The translations under genes and the position numbers were made by a program. DNA of 64,000 nt from Halogranum gelatinilyticum (GTDB lineage Archaea > Halobacteriota > Halobacteria > Halobacteriales > Haloferacaceae), in assembly GCF_900103715.1 (NCBI RefSeq), contig NZ_FNHL01000004.1, positions 248,001 to 312,000 of the forward strand, read 5' to 3'. Position 1 is the stretch's first letter; each line of letters opens with the position of its first letter. Below are positions 17,153 through 25,858 of this stretch, piece by piece. The notes under the pieces were generated by a model. That model did not search any database, was not told where the DNA came from, and saw only the letters and a program-made list of their open reading frames with translations.

Positions 17153-17868
17153 CGCTGTGCCCAGTAGCTCGGTTCCGTGCCGGTCCCTTCGGGGATGACG
17201 TCCGTCCCGTTGTGCTCGCCGCGGAGGACGGCCTGTTCGACGCGTTCGGGGTCGTTGCCGTCGAGGACGATGGTGCGCATTCCGGCGCGTTCGATGAGCT
17301 TCGTCGCCAGCAGGTCGACCGGCGCGGAGGAACCCGCGTCCCGGCTCATCGGGGCGACGATGTCGACGAGTTCCGAGGGCGTCATCTCGTCGAATTTGAC
17401 TGCCTCGGGGTTCGTCTTCGGGTCCGAGTCGTAGACGCCGTTCGCGCTCGTCGCGTAGACGAGCAGGTCGGCGTTGACGTACTCGGCGAGTGCGGCGGCG
17501 ACGGCGTCGGTCGTCTGGCCAGGCATGACGCCGCCCATCACGCTCACGTCGCCGCGGCGGATGGAGTCGCCCGCCGCCTCGTAGTTCTTTGCGACCTTCG
17601 GGTCGACGCCCGAGTCGAGCGCGGCGATGAGCAGCCGCGCGTTGATGCGCGTCACGTCGATGCCGATCTGGTCGAGCTGGACCTCGTTCGCCCCGAGTTC
17701 GCGAGCGGCACCGATATACTCGCGGGCGACCCCGCCGCCGCCGACGACGACGCCGAGTTCACAGCCCTCGCGGGCCAGCGACTCGACGACCGCTGCGTGT
17801 CCCTCCACGCGCTCGGGGTCGAGTTCCGGCGCGAGCACACTACCGCCGATAGAAACCACGACTCTCAT
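17149..17868 (-). CDS. pyrH: UMP kinase
   Basis: A 239-residue amino-acid-kinase-family enzyme phosphorylating UMP to UDP. The N-terminal glycine loop VVSIGGSVLAP, the VVGGGGVAREYIGAARELG segment and the DLLVYATSANGVYDSDPKTNPEAVKFDEM segment match archaeal UMPK. Length is usual. It ends in a 4-bp overlap with the start of lysS, forming a pyrimidine kinase/aminoacyl-tRNA synthetase pair. It is divergent from the moaE fusion gene, with about 137 bp between start codons. Confidence 0.95.
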   Translation of the reverse strand: MRVVVSIGGSVLAPELDPERVEGHAAVVESLAREGCELGVVVGGGGVAREYIGAARELGANEVQLDQIGIDVTRINARLLIAALDSGVDPKVAKNYEAAGDSIRRGDVSVMGGVMPGQTTDAVAAALAEYVNADLLVYATSANGVYDSDPKTNPEAVKFDEMTPSELVDIVAPMSRDAGSSAPVDLLATKLIERAGMRTIVLDGNDPERVEQAVLRGEHNGTDVIPEGTGTEPSYWAQR

Positions 17869-18005
17869 TGCACCGGAATTGCCGGGTTTCGGGCTTAAGG
17901 GTTATCAAGTCGAGGACGGTCTGTGGGGGCGAGTCACGGGGGCGGACCGCAGAGGCGAGGCAGGCCGAAGCAACACTAAAGCCCCTCCGTCGCCGCCTTC
18001 GACGC

Positions 18006-18800
18006 ATGAAGCTCCTCTCGTTCGTCGGCGACGACGCCGACCAGGTTGCCGAACGCCTCGCTCCGCGGCTCGACGGCCGCGTCGCCACGGTCGAACGGCT
18101 CCCCGAGCGCGCGGCCGGAACCGACACCGACGGCGTCGACGGCGCGTTCGGTCTCGCCGACGACGGCGCGTGGGTCGGCGCGGGCGACGACCGGTCGCTC
18201 TCCGACCTTCTCGACGCGCTCGCACCGGAGTACGACTACGCCCTGCTCTCGGGCTTTCCGGAGGCGCGCGCACCCGCCGTGGTCGTCGGCGACGTGGATA
18301 TCGAAACTCGCGGTGACGTCGTCGCAGCGGTGAAATCCCCTGCCGACGCCGACCTCGATGAACTCGCGAAACACGCCGACGACGGCGAGGCGTACGTCAC
18401 TCTCGACACGCTCGTCGAACGGGTCAAACGGTCGCCGCGGGCGGACTACGCCGGGGCCATCGCGACCTTCACGGGTCGCGTCCGGGCGAAAGAAGACGCA
18501 GAGGACGCACGGACGACCCATCTGGCCTTCGAGAAGTACGAGGGCGTCGCCGAAGACCGGATGGCGGCCATCTCGGCGGAGTTGACCGAGCGCGAGGGCG
18601 TCGAGGAGGTCGTCATGCACCACCGGACGGGCGTCATCGAGGACGGCGAGGACATCGTCTTCGTCGTCGTCCTCGCGGGGCACCGTACCGAGTCGTTCCG
18701 GGCCGTCGAGGACGGCATCAACCGACTCAAGGACGAGGTTCCCATCTTCAAGAAGGAGACGACGGTCGACGAGGAGTTCTGGGTCCACGACCGCCAGTAG
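18006..18800 (+). CDS. moaE: Molybdopterin synthase large subunit with MobB-like N-terminal domain
   Basis: A 264-residue two-domain protein. The C-terminal half (about 140-264) is MoaE: AIATFTGRVR (151-160), HLAFEKYEG, MHHRTG (204-209), TESFRAVEDGINRLK and the catalytic-lysine region FKKETTVDEEFWVH (248-261, Lys249/Lys250). It inserts sulfur into precursor Z with a MoaD-type ubiquitin-like partner. The N-terminal 125 residues resemble MobB, but the P-loop is gone (LLSFVGDDADQVAERL at 3-18). The ATG at 18006 is preferred because the 46 upstream codons are basic. No other molybdenum cofactor genes are nearby. Confidence 0.9.
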   Translation: MKLLSFVGDDADQVAERLAPRLDGRVATVERLPERAAGTDTDGVDGAFGLADDGAWVGAGDDRSLSDLLDALAPEYDYALLSGFPEARAPAVVVGDVDIETRGDVVAAVKSPADADLDELAKHADDGEAYVTLDTLVERVKRSPRADYAGAIATFTGRVRAKEDAEDARTTHLAFEKYEGVAEDRMAAISAELTEREGVEEVVMHHRTGVIEDGEDIVFVVVLAGHRTESFRAVEDGINRLKDEVPIFKKETTVDEEFWVHDRQ

Positions 18801-19197
18801 CGTGTCGGACAGCGCGTTGATAGCGCGGCAAGCGGCGCGAGTGTGCTACGCAGCGCGGCGATAGCGTTTCGAGCAGCGTGTCGATGGCACGGCGACGACA
18901 CGGTGAGCAGGGACTGCCGACGCCGCGCACGGACGGAGACCACCGGCGTCTGACGGCAACAGTTGCCGTCTCTCGGCAGTTTCAGGGCCAAATCCGGGGC
19001 GAAAAGGACCATATGGTATCGCAGAACGAATGGCAAAAAGAAAGCGTCAGATAGAGTTCTAAACGTTCTAAACGTCTCTCAAAAGTTCGTAAAAGGTTCA
19101 CTTTCGTCGAATTTGACCTGAAAGAGACCGAACTCCCTCTAACGTTCCTCACTTTATATACTCCCGAAGTGGCTTAGCGAGAAGCGAGGACAAAGAC
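18801..19197. promoter_or_regulatory. Intergenic region with repeats and strong TATA promoter
   Basis: These 397 bp hold no gene. Just after the moaE stop, about 90 bp consist of degenerate units of cagcgcg-N-gatagcg type (18807-18893). From 19040 the DNA becomes AT-richer and contains a 9-bp tandem pair (gttctaaacgttctaaac, about 19055-19072). A strong TATA box, tttatata, lies at 19153-19160, about 38 bp before the ATG at 19198, with a possible Shine-Dalgarno gagg just before the start. The long promoter suggests a highly or specifically regulated downstream gene. Confidence 0.6.
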
Positions 19198-19458
19198 ATG
19201 AGCGCAACCGTACACCCCTCCACCGAAAGCCCGACCAAAGAAGAGCGTCTGAAGCAGTTCCTCCTGAACAAGGCGCAGAACGGCGAGCTCTACTTCAAGA
19301 GCAAGTTCATCGCCGAGGAAGTCGGTCTTTCACCCAAAGAGATCGGCGCGCTGATGGTCAAGCTCCGTGACTCCGCGACCGACCTCACGGTCGAGAAGTG
19401 GTCCTACACGAGCGCGACCACGTGGCGCGTCGAACCAGCCGCAGGCGACGCCGCCTAG
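19198..19458 (+). CDS. DUF7123-like small helix-turn-helix protein
   Basis: An 86-residue protein starting MSATVHPSTES. Residues 15-62 (KEERLKQFLLNKAQNGELYFKSKFIAEEVGLSPKEIGALMVKLRD) have the helical pattern of a winged helix-turn-helix, with VEKWSYTSATTWRVE as a possible wing. From memory it resembles the haloarchaeal family DUF7123. It is monocistronic, with the clearest TATA box of the window upstream, and probably acts as an abundant DNA-binding protein; this role is inferred from fold and promoter only. Confidence 0.78.
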   Translation: MSATVHPSTESPTKEERLKQFLLNKAQNGELYFKSKFIAEEVGLSPKEIGALMVKLRDSATDLTVEKWSYTSATTWRVEPAAGDAA

Positions 19459-19658
19459 AGCGTATCGGTCCCCGACAGAGACCCGAGTAGTGGCCTCACG
19501 CGAGCCGTCGGCCGCGAGCACGCCGCCCCGCCGCTCGCCCGCGACGGCTCGTTCCCCGCTTTTCCCCGTCGACACCGGTCGTCAGTGGCGACACCGTCGG
19601 AGTAGCCTCCGGCCGTCGTCACGGGCTTTATACAGCCGCGACGCGTAGCGGCGGGACG

Positions 19659-20885
19659 ATGGATTCGGTCGATTCGTCCGAGACCACCCCGCCGACGGAA
19701 GTCCTCTCTTCCGTCTTCCACCTCTACGAGTGCCGCCGGGACGGCGACCGGCTTCTCTACTACGGTGAGGTGCTCGTCCCCGAGCGGATGCTCCTCCGCG
19801 AAATCTGGCCCGCGTTCCGGTCTGCTGGCTACGAGGTCCAACTCGCCCAGACCGACCGCGCACAGGACGTCCTCGTCGCTCGCCCGCTCGACACGCCGGA
19901 CGGCAGCCTGCCGTGGAAGAACCTGCTGTTGCTCGCGCTGACGATCTGTTCGACGCTGTTCGTCGGCGCGACCGCGTGGTACTACGTCCCCGCTTCGGAG
20001 ATCTTCGCGAACCCGCTGTCGGCCCTCCAGGCGTGGCCGTTCACGGCCGCCGTCCTCGGCGTCCTCCTCGTCCACGAACTGGGCCACTACGCGATGGCGC
20101 GCTACCACGGCGTCGACGTCTCCTTACCGTACGTCATTCCCTTCATCTTCCCGTTCGGGACGATGGGGGCGATCATCCGGATGCGCGGGCAGATGCCCGA
20201 CCGGAAGTCGCTGTTCGACATCGGCGTCGCCGGGCCGCTGGCTGGGCTTGCGGCGACGATCGTCATCACGGTCATCGGCCTCTCGCTCGACCCGATAACC
20301 GTCCCCGAGCGCGTGCTCTCGGGCGGTGGCGAGGTCATCGTCTTCAACAATCCGCCCCTGCTCGACATCATCGCGGTCCTCATCAACCAGCCCGTCGCCT
20401 ACGGCACGGCCGCGTCGCCAGCGACGAACGTCCCGCTCAACCCCGTCGGGGCGGCGATTCTCGACCTCATCGGCCAGCCTAGCGTGAGCGACCGGACGGG
20501 CGTGACGGTGCATCCGGTCATCATCGGCGGCTGGGTCGGGATGTTCTTTACCGTCCTCAATCTGCTCCCCGTCGGCCAACTCGACGGCGGCCACATGCTC
20601 CGGGCGATGCTCGGTGAACGCCAGGAGACGGTGGCGGCGATGGTGCCGCTCGCGCTGTTCGGTCTGTCGGCGTATCTCTACTACGGCCGCGGGCTGAGCA
20701 TCAACGAGTCGGTCGGGCTGTGGGCCTTCTGGGGGCTGTTCTCGACGTTCATCGCGTTCAACGGTCCGGCCCACCCCATCGACGACACCGGGCTCGACGC
20801 GAAACGCATGGCCGTGGGTGTCTTCACGTTCCTCCTCGGCCTGCTCTGTTTCATGCTCGTGCCGATTCAGCTCCTCGGTGCCTGA
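19659..20885 (+). CDS. Site-2 protease family (M50) membrane protease
   Basis: A 408-residue polytopic metalloprotease. After a soluble N-terminal domain (about 1-85), the zinc motif HELGH is at 139-143 in a hydrophobic segment. The second motif is present as LNLLPVGQLDGGHML. No PDZ domain is evident, unlike the other M50 protein in this window (12061-13857), so the two are different subfamilies and not recent duplicates. About eight membrane segments are seen. A TATA box, ctttatac, at about 19624-19631 lies 30 bp before the ATG, implying a leaderless mRNA. Confidence 0.9.
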   Translation: MDSVDSSETTPPTEVLSSVFHLYECRRDGDRLLYYGEVLVPERMLLREIWPAFRSAGYEVQLAQTDRAQDVLVARPLDTPDGSLPWKNLLLLALTICSTLFVGATAWYYVPASEIFANPLSALQAWPFTAAVLGVLLVHELGHYAMARYHGVDVSLPYVIPFIFPFGTMGAIIRMRGQMPDRKSLFDIGVAGPLAGLAATIVITVIGLSLDPITVPERVLSGGGEVIVFNNPPLLDIIAVLINQPVAYGTAASPATNVPLNPVGAAILDLIGQPSVSDRTGVTVHPVIIGGWVGMFFTVLNLLPVGQLDGGHMLRAMLGERQETVAAMVPLALFGLSAYLYYGRGLSINESVGLWAFWGLFSTFIAFNGPAHPIDDTGLDAKRMAVGVFTFLLGLLCFMLVPIQLLGA

Positions 20886-20891
20886 GGCGAG

Positions 20892-21110
20892 TCAGTCGCT
20901 TCCCGGCGTCCTCGGGACCAGCCGTCGGAACACGCGGACAGCAGGCAGCAAGAGACACAGTGCGACCACGAGGAACAGTGGGACGCGTGCCTCGTTCGGG
21001 ACACCAAGCCAAACCAGTCCAGCGGTGAGTCCGAAGGAGAGCCCGACGTAGCCGAGGAAGGCGAGCGTGACCGGGAGGAACCCGTGGCTCGGAGCGGGGG
21101 CTTCGTACAA
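20892..21110 (-). CDS. Small two-helix membrane protein
   Basis: A 72-residue protein with two hydrophobic segments (about 11-35 and 42-60) separated by PNEAR, and a basic C-terminal RVFRRLVPRTPG. No family is recognised. It is convergent with the M50 gene, whose stop codon ends 6 bp away. A start further upstream in another frame is less protein-like. Confidence 0.6.
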   Translation of the reverse strand: MYEAPAPSHGFLPVTLAFLGYVGLSFGLTAGLVWLGVPNEARVPLFLVVALCLLLPAVRVFRRLVPRTPGSD

Positions 21111-21165
21111 ATGTCAGCGTGTTTTCCCGGAGCGGTAAGTCTTGTGTGGGGTCGTGGTATCGCCT

Positions 21166-21570
21166 TCACTCGCTCACGTGTGAACCCGGAGTCGGTCGGC
21201 TCTCGTCACCGTCGGACGGCCGGTTCTCCACGTCGACGGCGAACTCGACGGCGAGTCCCGCGCTCGCGTAGCCGACACTGATGAGAAGCAAACTCAGCGC
21301 GAGGCGGTGGCCGAGCGCGAGCGGGAGTCCCTGTACCCCGAGGAACGCTGTGGCGGTGACGAGACCGGCGAGCGCGCCGGACCACCGATTGCCGCTCGCC
21401 CCCCAGACGTCCCAGCGACGGGCCATCGTCCAGCCAGCGACGCCGGTCACGAGACCGAAGACGAGCGCGAACAACGGCCCCGTCGGGAAGGCGACGAGTC
21501 CGACTGTTCCGGCGAGGAGAGCGGCGACGGTGCCGACGAGGCGAGGGCGGGAGCCGTTGGACGGATTCAT
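21166..21570 (-). CDS. Membrane protein, function unknown
   Basis: A 134-residue protein starting MNPSNGSRPRL with about four hydrophobic segments (about 12-30, 32-47, 62-83, 88-105), ending in an acidic hydrophilic tail (ENRPSDGDESRPTPGSHVSE). The ATG at 21570 is preferred over one four codons upstream, since haloarchaeal starts of this type are common. No transporter motif is seen. The gene runs towards the two-helix protein gene and may be co-transcribed with it; the separation is 55 bp. Confidence 0.65.
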   Translation of the reverse strand: MNPSNGSRPRLVGTVAALLAGTVGLVAFPTGPLFALVFGLVTGVAGWTMARRWDVWGASGNRWSGALAGLVTATAFLGVQGLPLALGHRLALSLLLISVGYASAGLAVEFAVDVENRPSDGDESRPTPGSHVSE

Positions 21571-21784
21571 ACCACGAACCACCGATGTGAGCGTGAAAAG
21601 GCTTCATCCCCTTCCAGTGCTGTTTTCACTGACAGGACGCACAGTCGAACCGATGACGACCCTCCAAATCGCACGGGCTGTCGCGACCGCGACGTCTCGG
21701 CAACCGCGTCGGCGACCCGCCAACGGACAGCGTCGGCGACGACGGACGAAACCGAACGGGACAGGGAGCGGAGGTGGCCGGTAG

Positions 21785-22294
21785 ATGGCCGACGACAGCG
21801 GCCTCAGTATCGACGGCCCGGAGACGCTGCGTGGCGCGCTCGTCGTGCTCGTGTTCGGGTGCGCGCTTGCGGGATACGGCGTCTACGACTACGTCCAGCA
21901 GGACGACGCGGTGCGTGATGCGGTCGAAGTCGACGCGACGATAACCGACGTCGGCGTCGAGACGAGATCGACGACCGGGTCGAGCGACGTCGAGTACCAG
22001 CCGACCGTCAGATACAGCTACGAGTACGAGGGTGAGTCCTACGCCGGAACGGACCTGTTCGCGGCGTCGATCCCGCCGAGCTACGACACCGAGTCGGCGG
22101 CCGAGGAGGTCGTCGCGGGCTACGAGACGGGGGAGACGGTGACAGCCTACGTCCCTCCGGACGACCCGAATGACGCGTTCGTGCGGACGGAGCGGTCGAA
22201 CAGCCCGCTGCTCGCCGCCGGGATCGGCGGGATACTCGCGCTCCTCGGCGGTGCCTCCGCGGCGAAGCGCGTCACTACTCGCTCGCGTGCGTGA
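21785..22294 (+). CDS. DUF3592 domain membrane protein
   Basis: A 169-residue protein with an N-terminal transmembrane helix (about 17-35), a beta-rich extracytoplasmic domain (VDATITDVGVETRSTTGSSDVEYQPTVRYSYEYEGESYAG) and a C-terminal helix (about 142-157). The strand order and the YEYEGESY motif fit DUF3592. Function is unknown. Its last 20 bp overlap the 3' end of the convergent thiL gene (22275-22294), an unusual tail-to-tail overlap. Confidence 0.82.
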   Translation: MADDSGLSIDGPETLRGALVVLVFGCALAGYGVYDYVQQDDAVRDAVEVDATITDVGVETRSTTGSSDVEYQPTVRYSYEYEGESYAGTDLFAASIPPSYDTESAAEEVVAGYETGETVTAYVPPDDPNDAFVRTERSNSPLLAAGIGGILALLGGASAAKRVTTRSRA

Positions 22295-23159
22295 ACCCAC
22301 GGTCCGGCAAGGGGTCGCCGTCGGCGACGACGCCCGTCTCCGAGTCGGTGACGGTCCCGATTCGGGTCACGTCGACGTCGAGTGCTGACTGGACGGTGTC
22401 GACTCGGTCGTCGGGAACGGTGAACACGAGTTCGAAATCCTCGCCGAAATGCAGCGCGCACTCCCGTCTGTCGGCGGCGTCGTTGGTGACCTCGTCGACG
22501 GCAGGGTCGACGGGCACGCGGTCGAAGGCGACGTCGAAGCCACAGTCGCTCGCCTCGGCGAGTTGGTGGAGTGAGCGGGCAAGCCCGTCGCTGGAGTCCA
22601 TCATCGCCGTCGCGTGGTCGCGGAGCCGAACCCCGGCGTCGACCCGCGGCGTGAACTGGAAGAGGTCGTTGCCGCGCTCGGCGTCGCCCTCGTCGAAAAA
22701 GCGGAGCGCGGCGGCACTCCGGCCGAGCGTGCCGGTGACGCAGACGGCGTCGCCGGGGGTCGCCCCGCTCCGGAGGACGGGGTCGTCGGCGTCGCCGATG
22801 GCGGTCGTGGCGACGGTGAACTCCTCGTGGCCGTCGAGGTCGCCGCCGACGTACTCAGCGTCGACGGCGGTACAGACGTCGCGAGCACCCGAGAGGAAGG
22901 CACGGAGGTCGGCCTCGTCGAATTCGGGGGAAGCGTAGACTGCGACGGCCGCCGTCGCCTGCGCCCCCATCGCGGCGACATCCGAGAGCGAGGCCCCGAC
23001 GGCCCGCCACCCGGCGGTGTAGCGCGTCGTCCCCGCCGGGAAGTCCGTCGTCTCGTGGAGCATATCGGTCGTGATGACCGTGCCGTCGACGACGGCGGCG
23101 TCGTCGCCAGCACCGGGGAGGTCCATAGCGAGCATCCGCAGGGCCGTACGCTCGTCCAT
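22275..23159 (-). CDS. thiL: Thiamine-phosphate kinase
   Basis: A 294-residue AIR-synthase-superfamily kinase making thiamine diphosphate from thiamine monophosphate. Signatures are DLPGAGDDAAVVDG near the N terminus, TTDMLHETTDFPAG, the ALSDVAAMGAQATAAVAVYASP segment, and TAMMDSSDGLARSLHQLAEAS. The ATG at 23159 (MDERTALRMLAMDLPG) fits; the longer frame upstream is non-haloarchaeal in composition. Its 3' end overlaps the DUF3592 gene by 20 bp. Confidence 0.9.
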   Translation of the reverse strand: MDERTALRMLAMDLPGAGDDAAVVDGTVITTDMLHETTDFPAGTTRYTAGWRAVGASLSDVAAMGAQATAAVAVYASPEFDEADLRAFLSGARDVCTAVDAEYVGGDLDGHEEFTVATTAIGDADDPVLRSGATPGDAVCVTGTLGRSAAALRFFDEGDAERGNDLFQFTPRVDAGVRLRDHATAMMDSSDGLARSLHQLAEASDCGFDVAFDRVPVDPAVDEVTNDAADRRECALHFGEDFELVFTVPDDRVDTVQSALDVDVTRIGTVTDSETGVVADGDPLPDRGFTHASE

Positions 23160-23281
23160 GCACGGGCCTACGACGCCGGGGGTGTAAAAGCTCCGAGACG
23201 GGAGTGGGGTAGGCGAGAGACGAACCGACGACAGGGGCCGGTTCCGGTGGCTTAAAGCCGTCAGTGGGCGACGGTCGGGAC

Positions 23282-24319
23282 ATGGCAAACGAGCGACTGC
23301 GGACGACAGTGCTCGGGTTCGCACTGACGTTTGCCGTCTTCGCCGCGCTGTTCTATTTCGCCGGAACCGACCGGTTGGTCTCCCAGTTACAGATGGCCGA
23401 GACGAGCCTCGTCGTCGCCGTCGTCGGCATCACGCTCCTGTGGCTGTCGGCGTGGAGTCTCTCGCTCAAGGTCGTCCTCGACGTGCTCGGCGTCGACGTC
23501 TCGGCCGTGAAGACCTTCTTCATCTTCGCGGGCGCGATGTTCTCGAACAACATCACGCCGTTCGGCCAGGCCGGTGGCGAGCCGGTGACCGCGTTGCTCA
23601 TCTCGCGGACGGCCGACGCGGAGTACGAGACCGGTCTCGCGGCCATCGCGAGCGTCGACACGCTCAACTTCGTCCCCTCCATCACCATCGCGCTGTTCGG
23701 CGCGGGCTACTTCGTCACGGAGACGACGCTCGTGGCGAGCGACTCGCGCATCGAGATGGCGGTCATCGCCATCGTCGCCCTCGCGGTCGCCGTCCCCGGT
23801 ATCCTCTATCTGGGGTGGCAGAACCGCTACGAGATCGAACGTCGGGCGATCCGACGGCTGACGCCCACGATTCGGTGGGTGACCGAGAAGCTCCCCCGGG
23901 TGTCCGTCCCGACCGCCGAGAGCATCGAGGGACGCGTCAACCGGTTCTTCCGGGCCATCGAGCGGGTGGCGACGAACCGCCGCGGGCTAGCTCTCGCTCT
24001 GGGGCTGTCGGCACTCGGCTGGTTCTGCCAGATGGTGGCGCTCTGGGTCGCGTTCCAGGCCATCGGCGTTCCCATCAAGCTCTCGTTGGCGATGTTCGTC
24101 GTCCCCATCGGTGCCATCGCGGGCGTGACGCCGCTGCCGGGCGGGGCCGGTGGCATCGAGTGGGTGTTGGCGACGCTGCTCGCGGCGGCGACTGGTCCTG
24201 CCATCGGCTTCGCGACGGCGACGGCCGCGGTCATCGTCTATCGGGGTGCGGTCTACTGGGTCCCGACGCTGCTCGGGGGGGCCGTGATGGGCGTTCTCAG
24301 CGTCCGTGGACGGGCCTAA
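23282..24319 (+). CDS. Flippase-like LPG synthase TM-region family protein
   Basis: A 345-residue polytopic membrane protein of the UPF0104/YbhN/AglD-like family (lysylphosphatidylglycerol synthase transmembrane region). Typical elements are LSLKVVLDVLGVDVSAVKTFFIFAGAMFSNNITPFGQAGGEP (a conserved family signature), a soluble loop near RYEIERRAIRRLTPTIRW, and the C-terminal PLPGGAGGIEWVL. Members are thought to flip lipid-linked sugars or lipids. Substrate here is unknown. The ATG at 23282 (MANERLRTT) is preferred over one six codons upstream. Confidence 0.85.
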   Translation: MANERLRTTVLGFALTFAVFAALFYFAGTDRLVSQLQMAETSLVVAVVGITLLWLSAWSLSLKVVLDVLGVDVSAVKTFFIFAGAMFSNNITPFGQAGGEPVTALLISRTADAEYETGLAAIASVDTLNFVPSITIALFGAGYFVTETTLVASDSRIEMAVIAIVALAVAVPGILYLGWQNRYEIERRAIRRLTPTIRWVTEKLPRVSVPTAESIEGRVNRFFRAIERVATNRRGLALALGLSALGWFCQMVALWVAFQAIGVPIKLSLAMFVVPIGAIAGVTPLPGGAGGIEWVLATLLAAATGPAIGFATATAAVIVYRGAVYWVPTLLGGAVMGVLSVRGRA

Positions 24320-24358
24320 TACGATGGCTTTTTACAGCGATACCATGAAATCGTTGTT

Positions 24359-24814
24359 ATGGTAACCCTCTACGACGTGCCGGCGGACGAGCTCATCGAC
24401 GAGCTCGCCGTCCGACTCGAGGACCGTATCGAAGCACCCGAATGGGCGCAGTTCACGAAGACGGGCTCCGGCAAGGAGCTGCCGCCGCAGGACGACGACT
24501 TCTGGTTCGTCCGCGCGGGCAGCCTGCTCCGTAAGGTCGCCACGAAGGGGCCCATCGGGATGGAGCGACTCGCCGTCGAGTACGGCTCGAAGAAGCGCGG
24601 TTCGAACCGCTACAGCGTCTCGAAGGCCAAGACCTCGACCGGCGCGAAGAAGATCAACCGCGTCATTCTCCAGCAGCTCGAAGAGGAGGGTCTCGTCGAG
24701 ACCGCACAGGGCGAGGGCCGCCGCATCACCGCCGAGGGTCGCAGCTTCCTCGACGAGGTCGCTGGCGACGTGCTCGAACAGCTCGACCGTCCCGAGCTGG
24801 AACGCTACGCGTAG
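24359..24814 (+). CDS. rps19e: 30S ribosomal protein S19e
   Basis: A 151-residue archaeal/eukaryotic-type ribosomal protein. The family pattern is complete: VTLYDVPADELIDELAVRLEDR, PEWAQFTKTGSGKELPPQDDDFWFVRAGSLLRKVATKGPIGMERLAVEYGSKKRGSNRY, and a C-terminal winged-helix part (INRVILQQLEEEGLVETAQGEGRRITAEGR). TATA-like ctttttac lies about 30 bp upstream, so the mRNA is probably leaderless. It starts a likely operon with the PDCD5-like gene and the PP-loop gene, all in the same orientation. Confidence 0.97.
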   Translation: MVTLYDVPADELIDELAVRLEDRIEAPEWAQFTKTGSGKELPPQDDDFWFVRAGSLLRKVATKGPIGMERLAVEYGSKKRGSNRYSVSKAKTSTGAKKINRVILQQLEEEGLVETAQGEGRRITAEGRSFLDEVAGDVLEQLDRPELERYA

Positions 24815-24907
24815 AGTTTCACACACGGATTCGCTTTCTTCGACCTCGACTCGGTAGCGGTCGCGCTGTCCGTAATCGTTTTCCTGCCGAAGCGGGAACC
24901 ATGAGCC

Positions 24908-25267
24908 ATGAGTGGGAACCCTGACGACGACCGACTGGAGGAGCTTCGCCAGAAGAAGATGCAGGAACTGCAGGACCAAGCCGAACAACAACAGCAGCAG
25001 GGCGGCGGCGAGGCCGACGAGGCCGCCCGCCAGCAGGCCGAAGCGCAGAAGGACGCGCTGCTCCGGAAGTTCCTGACCGACGGCGCGCGCCAGCGGCTCA
25101 ACGCCGTCCAGATGTCCAAGCCTGACTTCGCCGAACAGGTCGAACAGCAGGTCCTCGCGCTCGCACAGAGCGGGCGCATCCAGGGCCAGATCGACGAAGA
25201 GCAGATGAAGAGCATCCTGAAGGAACTCAAGCCCGACTCCAAGAGCTTCGACATCCGGCGCCGGTAG
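24908..25267 (+). CDS. PDCD5/TFAR19-family DNA-binding protein
   Basis: A 119-residue protein of the archaeal PDCD5-related family, widely annotated as a DNA-binding protein. An N-terminal coiled coil rich in Gln and Glu ([21 protein letters not shown]) precedes a three-helix core ([43 protein letters not shown]) and a C-terminal [12 protein letters not shown]. The gene commonly follows rps19e in archaea, as here. The next gene starts immediately after its stop codon (TAG then ATG with no spacing), indicating an operon. Confidence 0.92.
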   Translation: MSGNPDDDRLEELRQKKMQELQDQAEQQQQQGGGEADEAARQQAEAQKDALLRKFLTDGARQRLNAVQMSKPDFAEQVEQQVLALAQSGRIQGQIDEEQMKSILKELKPDSKSFDIRRR

Positions 25268-25858
25268 ATGGAGCTGGCGCTTCTGTACAGCGGCGGCAAG
25301 GACTCCTCGTTAGCCGCTTTGCTGCTCGATACGTTCTACGACGTCCGGCTCGTGACCGCCCATTTCGACGTGACCGACGACTGGCAACACGCCGAGCGCG
25401 CCGCCGAGACGCTGGGCTTCCCGTTCGAGACGCTCGAACTCGACACCGACGTCGCTCGGACGGCGGCCGAACGGATGTACGAGGACGGCTACCCGCGCAA
25501 CGGTATCCAGACCGTCCACGAACACGCGCTCGAACGCGTCGCCGAGTGGGACGTCGACGCCGTCGCCGACGGCACCCGCCGCGACGACCGCGTCCCGACC
25601 GTCTCGCGTGCGCAGGCGCAGAGCCTCGAAGACCGCCACGGCGTCGACTATCTCTCGCCGCTGTCGGGCTTCGGCCGCCACGCCGTCGACCGGCTCGTCG
25701 AGACGGCACTCGACGTGCAGACTGGACCGAGCGAGGAGATTCCCCGCGCCGACTACGAGGCCGAACTCCGCGTCGTCCTGACCGACAACTACGGTCCCGA
25801 GGCCGTCGCCGAGGTCTTCCCCGACCACACGCAGACGTACGTACGTGGTCGGCAGTAA
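25268..25858 (+). CDS. PP-loop ATP pyrophosphatase superfamily protein
   Basis: A 196-residue adenine-nucleotide alpha-hydrolase-like protein. The PP-loop SGGKDSS (9-15) is intact near the N terminus. Further support is ADGTRRDDRVPTVSRAQAQSLEDRHGVDYLSPLSG, which resembles the second half of N-type ATP pyrophosphatases. Family members adenylate a substrate for amidation or thiolation (for example tRNA modification), but the substrate cannot be named. It begins directly after the PDCD5-like stop codon. Its last 15 bases are the start of a 37-bp tandem repeat that copies the stop codon. Confidence 0.85.
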   Translation: MELALLYSGGKDSSLAALLLDTFYDVRLVTAHFDVTDDWQHAERAAETLGFPFETLELDTDVARTAAERMYEDGYPRNGIQTVHEHALERVAEWDVDAVADGTRRDDRVPTVSRAQAQSLEDRHGVDYLSPLSGFGRHAVDRLVETALDVQTGPSEEIPRADYEAELRVVLTDNYGPEAVAEVFPDHTQTYVRGRQ

